From Cenococcum geophilum 1.58 (taxonomy: Eukaryota > Ascomycota > Dothideomycetes > Gloniales > Gloniaceae), in the NCBI GenBank assembly GCA_001692895.1, contig KV748176.1, forward strand, positions 5,113,092-5,177,091: a stretch of DNA of 64,000 bases. Direction: 5' to 3'. The notes below the pieces were generated by a model. The model did not search any database. It was not told the DNA's origin and saw nothing but the letters and a program-made list of their open reading frames with translations. Position 1 is the first letter of the stretch, and the number at the start of each line of letters is the position of its first letter. This document shows positions 22,639-35,341 of the stretch, piece after piece. The position numbers and the translations under genes are program-made.

Positions 22639-23050
22639 TGTTACGGACCTTATATCGGCAGTAGTGCGACTACTAAGAGTGGATATAAACGGGTTAGTTA
22701 AGATAGTATAGGAGGCGCTAGAACTAATTAAGCTATAGAATAAAGGGTAGCTAAGTTATATAGCTAGTTACGTTATAAGTTCGGAATATAGGAACGTGGG
22801 AATATAGGGACGTAATGTACTAACGTACTAACGTACTAAACCCTTTACTATGGGGAGGAGTTATATATTTAAGGACACACGGTCTCTATAGATAGTTTCT
22901 TTTCTTTATAGTAAATCTTAGAATATAATTAAAGTTAATCTATTAGGCAACTACTCCACCAGTTATTATTACGTTGTTAACTTCTTATTTACCTATATAC
23001 CTAGCCTATTAACAAGTCTACCGTAGTATTTCCTACAAGGCTTTGTTATA
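22639..23050 (+). repeat. Gypsy-1 LTR, copy b
   Basis: This 412-bp LTR runs from TGTTACGGACC to CTTTGTTATA. It keeps its TG start and directly follows the polypurine tract. It is the 3' LTR of the main Gypsy-1 copy and also the left LTR of the next segment. Confidence 0.88.
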
Positions 23051-23670
23051 GTATAAGTTATTTCCACCTCTTTTTAATTAAAATTCTTTTTAGTCTCTTT
23101 AGCCTTAAGCTTAGCTAAACCTTATTTAATAAGACGTAACTCCTTTAAGCGTACTTTTTTATAAACCTTTAAGAGATAGGTTAATTAAATATAAGTATCT
23201 AACTAAGCATTTAGAGTCTAAGATACTTTATTAAAGTAACGTTAAACCTTAACAAAAGCTAGAGATAGTTTACTCTTTAGTTTTTTAGTTACTTTTAATA
23301 TATAAGACCTTATACCAAATTAGATAAGGTATAAGACAATTATATAAAATCGCAAAATATATATACTTAGCGTTAGAGATAGATTAAATGTTATAGGATA
23401 ACCGTATATTTACTCGCGTATACTTAGTATAAAAAAAAGGTTAGTAACTAAATAGAGCCGCAATTATAATATATACTAACTTCTTCTCTATATAACGAGA
23501 ATAGGATAGTATAACTTTACTAATTATAAAAATTATAGTTACTAGCTAATTTTAATAATTAAATATAAAGGATCTAATAAAAGGCATTAGAAATAATAAA
23601 GGTTATTAAATTAAAAATAGGAATACTATGCCTTTAATAAACGACTTAAAGATAAAAAGGAGGGGAATAG
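23051..23670 (+). repeat. Gypsy-1 tail, copy 2
   Basis: This 620-bp copy of the tail at 21,998-22,638, including the antisense coding-like part (about 23,290-23,057) and the final polypurine tract, lies directly between two Gypsy-1 LTRs. It is more A+T-shifted than copy 1. Confidence 0.8.
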
Positions 23671-23848
23671 TATTACGGACCTTATATTAGCAGTAGTAGC
23701 GCTACTAAAAAGAGATCTAAATAGATTAGGTAAAATAGTATAGGAGGTACTAGAACCGATTAAGTTATAAAATAAGGGGTAGCTAAGTTATATAGCTAGT
23801 TACGTTATAGTTTTAGAATATAAAAACGTGGGAATATAGGAACGTAAT

Positions 23849-24063
23849 TGTATAATTACAGCACCTGGTATACGAACGCGTAAATACACGTTCGTGCACC
23901 AACCACCTACGTGCTAACTAATTAGGGGGGAGGCGCGTCAGTATATAGACCACGTAGTTTACCTTAATAGAATCGACAGTCACCATCTAAACAAGCATAC
24001 AATACTATACGTATTTCGTGCCCGTGGATACAACTCACTCGTGCTATTAAGTTAGTACGAACA
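23849..24063 (+). repeat. Copia-1b 5' LTR
   Basis: This 215-bp LTR runs from TGTATAATTACAGCACC to GAACA. The hairpin seen in the Copia-1 LTR is kept but with different arm sequence (ACGAACGCGT and ACACGTTCGT). Confidence 0.93.
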
Positions 24064-27000
24064 CTGATTAGTAAGCGCGCATAGATTAGTAATTACTTAA
24101 TACCTCCCCCTAAGTAATACACACGACAGTAACTACCTATTTAGACTCCTAGTATAACCTGCTAGAAGGTTAGAAGTTGGGGATTACAGACTTATCTCTA
24201 ACTCTGTATACTTATTTAAGTCTTAGTACGGTTTACTAGAAGTTATAGACGCGAATATAGACCTATACAGAACCCCTATCCTTAACCCCCTTAAACCTTA
24301 AACCTCTTCGGACCTTTTATAGAAAACCCCTACCCTCCTGCGAACCATTATAGACCCATTAATTAATTTTATGGACTGTTATAAGACCTCCCCCACCTAT
24401 TACAAGCTGCTACTACCCGCTACGCACCACACTATACTATAGTATAGCAGACATTAGCAAGCAAGTTAGTAAAGGTTAAAAGAAGTGGAGATAAGGAGTC
24501 AACGTTACGTCTATAAACAACGTTAATAACTATATTAGTTTTAAAATCCTTAAATATAAATACTTTAAGCTTATAAATAACGACCTATAAGAGTAATACT
24601 AGGAAGACTTTACGGACTTTATGGAAGCTATTCTTAAGGCCTATAACCCTATTACTATCTATAAACTATAAACCCTTTTATATAACTAAGGTGTATGGGT
24701 TAAAAGAAATAAACGAGTTACTGTTATATAGTCCTTGTACAATATAATACACAAGAAGGACTAAATAGAATGGACTAAAGAGGAAATCCTAGACTAGTTC
24801 TAAGAAACTAAGGAACTTTTTACTTCTTCTAAACTTAATGTAATCGCTAGCCTTATACCTAACCTACTTAACTAAATTTGTCCTATAAACCTAAGCGGCT
24901 TTAGACTTAACCTTATTAGCTAAAATATACCCTACTCTTAAGTTACGGATTATAATACCCCTATAAACTAAAATACGGACTAAACTACCCCTGCTATTTA
25001 AGTTATAGACCTATAAGCTATATATCCGCAAGCTATAAATCCATAAGTTATAGATCCGCAACTTACCTAAGTAAAGACCTATGGTAAGGAGCTAGCTAAC
25101 CTAGCTAAGCTCTATACCGATAAATCTAAATATAGCGGTGAAAATAATAATTTTAACTTTAAACTAACTATCTTTACGGACCTTTGCTAGAAGGCCAATA
25201 TTCCTAAATAAGAGTTTAGTTAAGCCTACTCTACCATACTGCGCAGCCTAGTACTTAACTACTACTACACCAACCTTAAGAGTAACCCCCTTAGTGTCCC
25301 CTTTAATAAGCTATATAAAGCTACCTATAACTACTTTAAAGGACCGGAATATAGGCGTGATATCCTTACCTAATGGAATGCAACTAAGCTATAGACCATA
25401 ATTAACAAGAATACTAAAAAATCGACTATAGAGTGCCTGCAAATTCTTATTAAAGACCTCCGGCACCTATAGCACGGCCTTAACGCTAAGCTTTAAATAG
25501 ACGACTTTCTATATAATAAACTTATTACGGCCTGCTAGGAAGTAGAGCCCTGCAAGTACGCCTACTATAAGCCTGCAGATACCTTAGCTGGCCTTATTAA
25601 TGATCTACGCTCCTCTATTATAACCTACAAAGTCTTAAACCCACTAGGCAGCACTTAAGCCTTTATTATAGATATTTAATATCCGTAAATAGACTTAGAC
25701 GTCTACTTTACGGACCGCCGCTACCGCTAGCAGTACCTGTACCAACTAAGTCCTACCTATAACCCCCGCAGCAACCCCCGTATAAAAGTATACCCCTATA
25801 GACGAATAAGCCAGAAATGCTTTATGTGTAGTAAGGAAGGATATTAGTCTATAAGGTATACCTAGGAAGAACGTAATAGGTCTAAGAAGAGATTTAATAA
25901 ACGGATTAGCTAGTTTATCTTAGAATACAAAGGAAAGGAAGAAGAGGAGCCCCCTAATAAGTTAATAGAAGCCCTTATAATTAACTTTAACCTAAATAAC
26001 TAGGAATAGGAGACCCTAAAGACGTTCCTAACTACTTTTAGACCTTTTACAGATAGCTAAGCCTTTAATATTACGACCGTATTAGCTAACTGTTTCTTTA
26101 TATACTTAGTTACGCCTAAAAACTATTCCGTAAGCACCCCTGTTACGAACGTTATAGATTATAAGCAGGACCTATTTATATATATCACCACAGAACGCTA
26201 TACCCCTAAGGAATTTTATGGTGTTATAATCGATATAGGCGCCTCTAAGAAGTCTACTGTAGGCTATGGACAATACCTTACATATAGGACTACTATAAAT
26301 AACGATACGGACATTAATATTACGTAAACTAGGGCCGTAAACGTCTAATTTGGCATTAGCTTAACTGCATTAATTAAATTAGTTATAGTTAAGACCCTAA
26401 TTAGCCTAGTTAACTTCCATATAGTAAAAGCAGACACCCCTTTTTTACTTTGCCTTATAGATATAGATAGGTTATAGGTTTACTATAACAATATTACGGA
26501 CACCTTAATCGGCCCTATAACTGCCCTAGGAAGCAAGTATATTACCCTGCCAATTATATAATAATTTGGACACCTGTTCCTTATATAGGGAGAGACTTTA
26601 TAGACCTATATTTAGGAATCTTTTAACTATAACCTATGCTACCTTACTAGTACAGAGATCCACCGTCTATACTACTATTTCGGCTACCTATTAGCCGAAA
26701 AGCTATATAAAGTCCTTAAACGCTCTAGACACGACGACGTTAATAGGAAGGCAGTTAATTACCTAACTAAATACTGCTCCTTTTGCTAGAAATACGGACG
26801 TTCCCCAGGCCGATTTAAGTTTACCCTTTATAAGGACCTTAACTTTAACCACTTAGTATACGTAGACATTATGTATATTAACGGTAGCCTAGTATTATAT
26901 ATAATTAACAAGGCAACCCACTACTAAGCCGCCCGTTAGTTATAAAATATATCTATAAAGTACACTTAGGATATTTTACGGACCTGCTAGATTAATACGT

Positions 27001-29539
27001 ACGTTAAACCTCCTAAGTATATTACCTACGACGCCGGTAAGAACTTTATTAGTAAGAAATTCTAGTAGTATATTACGGCTATAGCTATATTAACAAAAGC
27101 TATTCCAGTTAAGGCGTATTAGTTTATTAGGCTTATTAAGTAAGCTTACCTAGCTCTATAAAGAGCTTATTAGATTATTATAGATAAGTATAAGGATATT
27201 TAAAAGGAACTGGCTTTACAGATGGCCGTAAAAGCCGTTAATAACACCGCTAGCCCTAACAGACTAGTACCCACCCTCTTAGTTTACGGAGCCTACCTAA
27301 GGATAAGCAACCTAGGCCCCCTTACCCCGTTTATTACGGAACGAGCAGCTATAATATAGAAGGCAATGGCCGAAATAGTTAAATTACAGGCCAAATAAAC
27401 TATTAATAACGCCCTATACTACCGCAATAGACCTAATACGACCTTAGTATATAACCTCCCGCTTAACTCTAAAGTTCTTATATAGCGTAAAAGCAGCAGC
27501 TAGAATAGACCCTATCGCCTACTAGCTATAGAAAACGAGACGTGCTATATATAGCTTCCTAGCGGGCCAACTAGCTTTAGAAGCACGTCCGTAAAACCTT
27601 ACTTTCGATCTAAAAACACCTATAATGTTAAACTAGACGAACCGGAAGCACCCGCCAAACTAGATAAACTAGAAGTACCCCTACCTACCTTAGAAGTCCC
27701 CTAGGAACTTACTAAACCTACTAAACCTACCATAAAGCGTAGCTAAGGACGCCCCTAAAAGTATCCTATAACTAAGAACCCTATAATAAAGAATTACCTA
27801 ACCTCCATAGGCATATCCGTAAGACAATCTCCGCCTATAGATATATTAGTCCTAGTATAGGAAACCCCTTTTACGGACTTACGGCGTAAAGAGATTAACG
27901 GACTATTTAAAAAGGGCGTCTTTATGGTTATAATAGAAAAAGATGTTCCGTAAGGCGTCTATATATTTAACTTATACTTTATTAATAAGATTAAGCACCC
28001 TAGTACTAACAAAGCTTTTAAGAAATTAAGGCTTATTATATAAGCTTATAATAACTAGGGAAAGGACCTAGTCCTTACGTAATTACCTATAATTTAATAA
28101 GTTAGTTAACGGATTATACTTATACTTATGCCTAGACTATAGCAAACTAAACCTGTAGCCCTCTACTTATGGGATATCTTATAAGCTTACATACAGTTAA
28201 ATACCTACCTAAGTAGGGACATCTTTATATAACTACCCTATAAGCTTAACCTATAACTAGGAACAATTTTATAGGTTATAAAACCTCTTTATAAGGTACT
28301 AGAAGCTAGAAACCACTGGTTTAAGATATACTACTAGCACTATGTTAGTAAACTTAAAATAGAACAGTTGACCTATAACCCCTACCTCCTATACAGCCTA
28401 TTAAACGGCCTTAGTATTATTAGACTTTAAACAGATAATACCCTATTCCTAACAGATTAGACCTTTATAGACGCTGAAGAAACTAAACTATAAAAGGCTA
28501 AGTTCTTAGTAAAGCCGTAAGAGTAGTTAACTAAGTAGAATCTAATTAAGTTTAATAGAGGCCTAATTATATAAAAGGGTAACTTAATTAAGCTAACTTA
28601 GGAACGTTAAGCTTAAAACCTAAAGCCTGTTATAGTAAAGCCTATGGACCTTACTAGCTCCTATAAAGAGACCTGTAAAACCATAAATATAAAGGACTAA
28701 TACGTTATACAGTGTGTAAGAGGCGCCTATATTGCTATAGTCTATTAACCCAAATCTACCTATAATTTATTCTTTATGGCCTAGGCAGTAGATCCGTAAG
28801 AAGAAAATATTAAGCAGCTTAATAAGCGTATTTAGTGGCAAATTAATAATATAGCAAGGGGACTTACTTTTATACCACTAGACCTAAGTTCCTTTAGCTT
28901 ACTAGCATTTATAAACGCCTCCTTTACTAATAATAGGGACCTATTATTATAAATCGGCTTTGTAATTATACTTATAGACCATAATTAGGATATAAATATA
29001 CTGTACTGGTCTTTAATTAAGTATAAATAAGTAACCCGCAGTATACTAGCCTTTAAACTATATATACTAGCTTATGGCTTTAATATAGCAGCCGCAATTA
29101 AATTAACGGTCTAGAAGATTCTATAACTAGAGCAGTTACCCCTAGTTTTATATACTAATTTAAAGTCCCTCTATAACTGCCTAGTTAAACTAGGTACGAT
29201 ATAAGAGAAGAGGCTTATGGTTAACCTAATGTGCTTATATTAGGCCTATAAATAACGTAAAATTATAGAGGTTAAATAAATTGGCGGCGGAAATAACCTA
29301 GTAGACGCTATAACTAAGGTAAAGCCGTATTAAGCCCTTAAAACCCTAATTAATATAAATAAGCTTAACCTAAAAGTTATAGAATAGGTAGAACGGGACT
29401 AATAGAGTACCTATAGTACGCCTACGGCCTATTAAAAGGCCGTACGGCTTATTATACGGCCTATTCTATAGACCGTAAGCTATTAGGTAAAAAACGGTAG
29501 AAAGCTATAATAAAACTTAGTAGACTTATATAACCTACC

Positions 29540-29660
29540 AAATTCTGCTATATTTTGCCACAGTAGTTAAATCCACTAATTATAATTTTCTATGCCGGGC
29601 ACGGAAAATTGCTATTAGCTCGCTTAGCACTAGCGTCTTAGCGGCCCTTAAGATCTAACT
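29540..29660 (+). repeat. Module A in Copia-1b
   Basis: The palindrome core at 29,584-29,610 has 13-bp arms AATTTTCTATGCC and GGCACGGAAAATT around one G. Flanks, read on the reverse strand, match the Copia-2 module (GCCGCTAAG.CGCTAG, GCGAGCTAATAGC). It lies in an insertion absent from Copia-1, between two copies of CCGTAAG-type sequence. Confidence 0.78.
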
Positions 29661-29870
29661 TATGGCTCGTTTACTGCCTATTAAAAGGCCGTATAGTTTA
29701 TTTTATGGACCGTAAGCAGGACTTACGGCCAGCTTAGGGCACCGTTTGGAAGGCAGCCCAAAAGGCACCTCGGGAGGAGTTTCCTATATATTTTCTTATA
29801 TATTTTATAGTTCTATTAAGGCAATTACAGAGGCTATATATAAGTAGTTTTATTTTCTAAGTACCGCTAG

Positions 29871-30085
29871 TGTATAATTATAGCACCTAGTATACAAATA
29901 TGTAAATACGCGTTTGTGCACTAACCACCTACGTGCTGACTAATTAGGGGGGAGGCGCGTTAGTATATAGACTACGTAGTCTACCTTAATAGAATTAACA
30001 GTCACTATCTAAACAAGCATACGATACTACACGTATTTCGTGCCCGTGGATACGACTTACTTGTGCTATTAAGTTAGTACAAACA
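29871..30085 (+). repeat. Copia-1b 3' LTR
   Basis: This 215-bp LTR runs from TGTATAATTATAGCACC to AAACA, followed by TSD GTAAT. Confidence 0.93.
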
Positions 30086-30334
30086 GTAATATACTGACAT
30101 ACTAACGTACTAACGTACTTAGTATATTTCTTAGGCATAGTATTATATATTTAAAGGACTACAGTTCCTACCCAGATAGTTCTCTTCTTTATAATAAATC
30201 TTAAAATATAATTAGAGTTAATCTATTAGGTAACCTACTCCACTAGTTATATTTACATTATTAACTTAACCTATACCTATATACCTAGTCTATTAACAAA
30301 TCCACCATAGTATTTCCTATAAGGCTTTATTATA

Positions 30335-30600
30335 TTACCTCTTTAAGGATTCCTCTCTTTTACCAATTTAGCCTATTCCATAATTATGCCTTTATAGCCC
30401 CCTATTTATAAAGTCCCCTTATAATTAACTAATTCTATATAGAGTTAGCAGGGCTAGCGGAGTCTCTTTAAATAGAAAAAACATTTTATTATAAATATTT
30501 TAGCCTTTAAATAGTCTATTAAATTTTATAACTGATATAAAAGCTATAAATATTTAAAATCTACGCATTAGAAATATTTCGAGGCCCTACTTAATAAGCT
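30335..30600. other. Short spacer, nothing recognised
   Basis: This A+T-rich sequence lies between the Gypsy-1 complex and the Copia-5 LTR. I see no gene, repeat or clear duplication. Confidence 0.4.
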
Positions 30601-30904
30601 TGTCAGGAATGTTATAGGCAGCTTAGGGAGGGTTTATAGAGCTAACTTAAGCAGCTAGAATATGTCTGAGTGTAAGCTTTGCAGCGTAGGAGAATTAAGT
30701 AAACGACTTAATTATAAATCTATGGAAATTAGGTAAAATATATACATAAATATAGAGGCTTAACCGTAGGGTTTATGACTTAATCTTTAACTCATTTGAG
30801 CCATATACGAGGTATGCGAGGTATATAAAGGTAGTGCTAATGCTGTCTTGGAGCCTTCTAGGCTACAGCCTTATATCTCGGCACAGCACCAGTAGTCGGT
30901 TACA
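30601..30904 (-). repeat. Copia-5 3' LTR
   Basis: This 304-bp sequence, read on the minus strand, runs from TGTAACCGACTACTGG to TTCCTGACA and directly follows a purine tract. The TG...CA ends and that position support an LTR. No partner LTR is present, so the limits rest on termini and context. Confidence 0.7.
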
Positions 30905-31570
30905 TACCCCCCTAGATTTAACGGTGTAGTTAAAGCTATAGAAGACAAAAATAAAGGCAGAGACTATACCAAAATAGGAAATTTAGATACAATTTAAGAG
31001 TAGCTAAAAGGTAGCGGTAATATTTTTAGTCCGTATAGCGCTATAAGTAGCTTTAGAATATGTCCATTTTAATTAAATCCTTCTAGGCAGTAGCAGTATA
31101 CTAGTTTACTAAGCTTAGTATTTATAAATGCGTTTATGGCGTTATACTCTTAAATTTCCAAATTAAATGCGGCTACTATAGCCATAAGGGCACAGAATAT
31201 TTAAGTAGCTAGGGTTACCATATAGGTCTCTTCTTTAGTAATCTATAGGTCTCCGCGGACACATAGTTAAGCTTTAAGCTTTTATAGGTAGCCATCGCTA
31301 TTAAGCTTATATTTAAAGACCTATTTTAGTAAAAAGATCTGCTTATTGCTTACCTCTTTCTTTAGTATGATTTTAAATATCCCTTAGCGTTTTAGGTTAT
31401 TGTATTCTTTTTCTATAGCCTTTTAGAAGCTAGTAGTTAATAGATACTTTCTTAGCTTTTTAAGGTTCTTTAGTTTAGGAAGAAGATTGTCCTAATATAG
31501 AGATAAGGATCTAGTTTAGTTGACCTTTACTAGTCCTATAGTAAATCTAGCGTACGTTAGGAAAAAATTT
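30601..31570 (-). mobile_element. Copia-5: 3' fragment of a third-type Ty1/copia element (fossil)
   Basis: On the minus strand the N-terminal half of a copia-type reverse transcriptase is readable (about 31,500-31,010). It is followed by a short purine tract (about 30,907-30,915) and then an LTR (30,904 to 30,601). The RT differs clearly from those of Copia-1, -2 and -3. It is a fragment, with no 5' LTR or gag in the window. The LTR is much less A+T-shifted than its neighbours. Confidence 0.72.
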
Positions 31571-31656
31571 ACCAGCATTTTCGCAGCATTTGGCGGCATT
31601 TGGCGGCCAAATGCGCAATCCGTGCACTATAACGTGTAGCGTATAGTATTAACTTA

Positions 31657-31937
31657 GGTACGGCATACTGCCGTATCTAACAACGCGGTACAGCATACTG
31701 CCGCATCTAATAACGCGATGCAGTATACTGCCGTATCTAATAACGTAGTGCAGCATACTGCCGCATCTAGCAACGCGGTGTAAGCATACTACTATATCTA
31801 ATAACGCGGTGCAGCATTCTGCCGCATCCAATAATGTAGTGTAGTATTCTGCCGCATCTAATAACGCGGTGCAGCATTCTACCGCATCTAGTAACGTGGT
31901 ATAAGTATACTGCCGTATCTAATAACGCGGTGCAGCT
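31657..31937. repeat. 30-bp minisatellite, about 9-10 units
   Basis: Units of 30-31 bp share the words GCATACTGCCGCATCTA and TAACGCGGTGCA, with C/T variants. A minus-strand open frame at 31,649-31,831 is a repeat product. The stretch to the left (31,570-31,640) contains GGCGGCATTTGGCGGCCAAA, a GC-rich island with little RIP. Confidence 0.93.
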
Positions 31938-32879
31938 AATTACGTATTTATAGCCACCTAGGCAAGTAGTGCCTTTATTCTATTAAGCTCTCTCTACACT
32001 TAATACGCAATTAATATATAATACCCCCCTTACGTATTCTATATATCTTACTTACTTTAAGTAATAGATAAGCGTTGCTCTTCCTACGCACTTAATAGTA
32101 TTTACTTAGTCTACGCGGTTAGTAGTATTTACCTATTCCGCGTAATTAGTATACTTTACTTAGTCTACATAGTTAGTACCCTTTATTTATTTTACGCAGT
32201 TAGTACCCTTTACTTATTTTATATAGTTAGTATTCTCTACTTATTCTATATACCTGGCACACACTATATAAAGAACGTATTTTAACCTAATAGTAGTATA
32301 ATATAACCTTAATACGCCTAGTAACGCCCTTTAGTTAACCTGCTATTTTAAGTTTAATATTTATATAAGTCCCGCCGCGATAGTAGCACCGTACTATTAA
32401 ACCCCTAATTATCTTTATTCTCGCCATTATTTTTACTATTATTTTCCCTATCTATCCCACTGCCTTCTTTACTCTTATCCTCTTTGTTACTATTATTTTC
32501 CTTATTTATTCCGCTGCCTTCTTTACTCTTATCCTCTTTATTAGTAAATTCCAGTATTACTAGTCTATCTCTACTCCGTAGGCGGGCCTTTATATCCTCT
32601 AGTATAGTACTATTTATAATATTTATAACCTTAGACTTACCGGTAAAAGTATACCGTAAAATATGGTAATTAATTCCTATTTCCTATTTATTATTACCTT
32701 AAATTTATTTAAGGCGCGCTTAAATAGCGTTAATATTATAGTTATATAGTATTAAAATCGTTTTATTAGTATACTGTAAAAAGGAGACCTTATATATAGT
32801 TTTAGGGTTTATTCTTTATAATAAATGCGCTAAGCTACCGTTGTCCTATTATATTATCTTTATTAGCCTATATATAACA
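31938..32879. other. A+T-rich spacer with two small tandem repeats
   Basis: I see no gene. About six 27-28-bp units with TTTACTTAGTCTAC and CAGTTAGTACC lie at about 32,099-32,262. A ~54-bp unit containing CTGCCTTCTTTACTCTTATC is duplicated at about 32,440-32,547. An open frame at 32,484-32,669 overlaps the second repeat and is not supported as a gene. Confidence 0.6.
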
Positions 32880-35083
32880 ATTAAAATAGCGTAATATTAT
32901 AATATAGGAAACGGCGGTAAAGTGCTATAGTATATAGCGAGTATCGCGATATAATATTATAATGCGATTAATATAATATTATATGTTTACACTTATAGTA
33001 TACGGTTATTAAGTAAACCTATTATTATACTTAGAATCTAGTTCCTCTAAATCTTCTATAATATCCTTAAACGGATTGCTAATTACCTACTAAGTCTATA
33101 GCATCTTGTCTCTAGTTATGTTCCGTATTTTATTAACTTATTATAGAAGTAGCCTATATAGCCTTTTGTTATACTTAGGTTAATAGCTCTTTTAGGTATT
33201 CTATAGTCGCTCCTAACTATCTATAATACGCTTTAGTAAGTATAGTAAGAGGCTTCCTATAGATTTACCTATAATTATAGCATTGGCTTTAAACTTATAA
33301 ATAACTTATATTCCGCTTTTATAGTCCTTAAGAGTATATTAAATCACTATATATATAAGCTATATCGTATTAGCTATAATAGGCGAGAAGAGGTTAGTAC
33401 TATTCTTATTAAGGGCGAGTAACCTTAGCCCAGTATTAAAGAACACACGCTTAATATAACGTGCGATAATCAGCGCCCTAAATCTTATCTCTCTATTCTA
33501 GCCTTAGTTAGTTAGGTATAGTAAAAGGTAGAGTACTAATTAGGCCACTAAGCGTAAAGCAGTCATCTTTAAGTAGTTTTACTACTTTCTCTACTATAGC
33601 CTTGGTATCTAGTTTAAGGCAGTTATAGCTCCTAGCAACGGTATTATGTACTACATTTATTATATAACACTAAAATATACTAAGCTAGTTATATAGCTAG
33701 AAAATCGGTTAGTATAGTGCTACTAAATCTAAGGACCGCAAACCTTGCGTGCCGCCAGCCCCGGTAGCATACTTAATACTCCATTTATTGGGTTTTTATA
33801 ACAGTCTGTAATAGTAATTACCTCTTTCTACATCTGCTTTATTAGTATATTTAAACCGCTTATATTTATTTCTAGCTAAAGAGAGAGATAGAGCTCTTTG
33901 GGTATAGAGCCTATTATTACTTATATAATAAGACGTGTCTAAGTAATACCGTATATCTTTATATTAACTAGGCTAAGTAGCTACTTTATATATTATCTAA
34001 AGTCATCCTATAGCGGTTATTTATTTAAGTAATATATACGTTTCTTTTAAGTATAGGTTTTAGATATCTTGCGGTTACTTAGGGTTTATAGGCTTTTATC
34101 TAATAAGAACAGGACTGTCCGTTAGGATAATATTATTAAAATTAACAATAATAGGTTGTACTATAGCACATTAATAACAGCCTTGCCTTTTAATAGAGAT
34201 AGTTACAGTATAGAGCCTAATATCATCCCCTTTAAGATTTAAATTATCTTAGGAGCTATTACTTAACTTATAGTGTCTTTATTTACTTTTCTACGGGATA
34301 GATAGAGGATAAGTATATTAGTTTAGTAGAACTATTTAGCTTTTACACGCACCTTACTTCCCTAAAAGACGCTAAATAGTTTAGAGTCTTATACTTAATA
34401 TACTTTAAACAATAACCTAGTTAACTTTTATAATATAAATTAGGCATTTCTTACTAAGTGTATAAAAAGAAGCTTTAATAAACTTATAATAATAAGTTAG
34501 GAGGACGGCCTAACTATTTATTAGGCTTTATAACGGGGCGATTAGATTACCTTACTATAGCATAGGGTCCTACTTTGCGTAATATTTTTTCTATACCGTA
34601 TAGAAGCCTAATTCCTTACGATATTTGCCTACTCTTAAGGTAAATAGTACAGTATATAGGATATAAAGGGTAGCTAGCGCGTAGAGGGCAATATATAGTA
34701 GTGTTATATTCTAGTTTATTATAGTCGCGGTAATCTACCCCTTTATTACAATCCGGCGCCGCTAGTTATAACTTACCGCTATTTCAGCTAAGTTATATTT
34801 ATTTACCGCTTAGTATAAGCCTACTTCCTTATATATACATTAATCTATACCCTATTTATTTGCTTAAAATCTTTATTATATATGGTATTATATATATCCC
34901 AATCGCTATAGTTGTTTATAAAGAAATTGTCTATAATGTTAATATCCATTAGCACGAGTGAGATAGGCCTCGCGATATAGTTAATATTATATATCTAAAG
35001 GGTATCCAGCGTACGTTTTGTCCTGCTATTAAATGGCTTTATACTTTATACTCTAAGCATTTTAGTTCTTATATTAATCTTAC
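32880..35083 (-). pseudogene. Degraded, unidentified coding region 3' of the Plavaka transposase
   Basis: The minus strand shows long stretches where one frame is clean apart from TAG/TAA codons of the kind RIP creates, especially about 34,930-34,400 and 34,150-33,500. The encoded product is basic in its first third (Arg-rich, with an RGR-type stretch near 34,735). I do not recognise a family. It lies directly downstream of, and in the same orientation as, the Plavaka-type transposase, separated by a 250-bp insertion. It may therefore be a second gene of that transposon or the remains of an unrelated gene. Reading frames shift several times. Confidence 0.35.
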
Positions 35084-35091
35084 CACTATTA

Positions 35092-35341
35092 TGGGAGGGT
35101 ACGACCTCTCTAAGATAGGAAAGTCACAGTGCCGTCAGTCAGTCTGTCTGTCGGTCGGTCAGTCGGTCAGTCGGTCGGTCAGTTAGTTATAATCAGTTAG
35201 TAAGAAAGAAAGAAAAGAGTGTATTTCTGGTAACTGGTAGAGTCGTAATATGTATGTATGAGGAAAGAAGGAAGGAAGCCGAAGGCTGTATAAATACAGG
35301 AAAATGCCAAGATACTAGGCGTCGTCCAATCTACACCACCA
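35092..35341. mobile_element. 250-bp insertion with GTCA/GTCG microsatellite, flanked by CACTATTA
   Basis: CACTATTA occurs on both sides (35,084-35,091 and 35,342-35,349), as an 8-bp TSD would. The insert keeps CpA and CpG, unlike its surroundings. It holds a GTCA/GTCG/GTCT run (about 35,133-35,190), a GAAA run and TATAAATACAGG (about 35,289). No convincing terminal inverted repeats are visible. Alternatively, CACTA at 35,342 could be an end of the Plavaka transposon itself. Confidence 0.4.

Larger units (their letters stand above)
1360..23050 (+). mobile_element. Gypsy-1: Ty3/gypsy (chromodomain) LTR element, fossil with four nested insertions
   Basis: The net length is about 7.8 kb after removing nested elements. 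Parts in order are: LTR (1360-1779); gag (1780-2092 and 8142 to about 9670, with a CCHC zinc-knuckle region near 8870-8925); a gag-pol linker (15,962-16,900); aspartic protease (about 18,390-18,680); reverse transcriptase (about 18,940-19,500); RNase H (about 19,750-20,150); integrase (about 20,250-21,500, split by a solo LTR); chromodomain (about 21,700-21,900); a 640-bp tail; and the 3' LTR. The protease-RT-RNase H-integrase order and the chromodomain place it in Ty3/gypsy. It is heavily broken by RIP-type mutation and is the oldest layer here, because Copia-1, Copia-2, a retroposon and a solo LTR all sit inside it. Confidence 0.88.
23849..30085 (+). mobile_element. Copia-1b: second Copia-1-family element, fossil, inside a Gypsy-1 LTR
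   Basis: This 6,237-bp element has 215-bp LTRs and TSD GTAAT (23,844-23,848 and 30,086-30,090). The coding order is that of Copia-1: gag from about 24,447, zinc-knuckle region about 25,810-25,860, integrase about 26,640-27,330, RT about 27,890-28,440 and RNase H about 28,890-29,350. It is alignable with Copia-1 over nearly its full length but has a distinct LTR subtype. It is more heavily RIP-mutated than Copia-1. The 3' non-coding part is longer than in Copia-1, because it holds module A and a partial duplication of the flanking CCGTAAG-type sequence. Confidence 0.92.
23671..30334 (+). repeat. Gypsy-1 LTR, copy c, split by Copia-1b
   Basis: The left part is 23,671-23,848 and the right part 30,091-30,334, together about 422 bp. 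This matches the other two LTRs once Copia-1b and its TSD are removed. It marks the right end of the Gypsy-1 complex. Confidence 0.88.
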
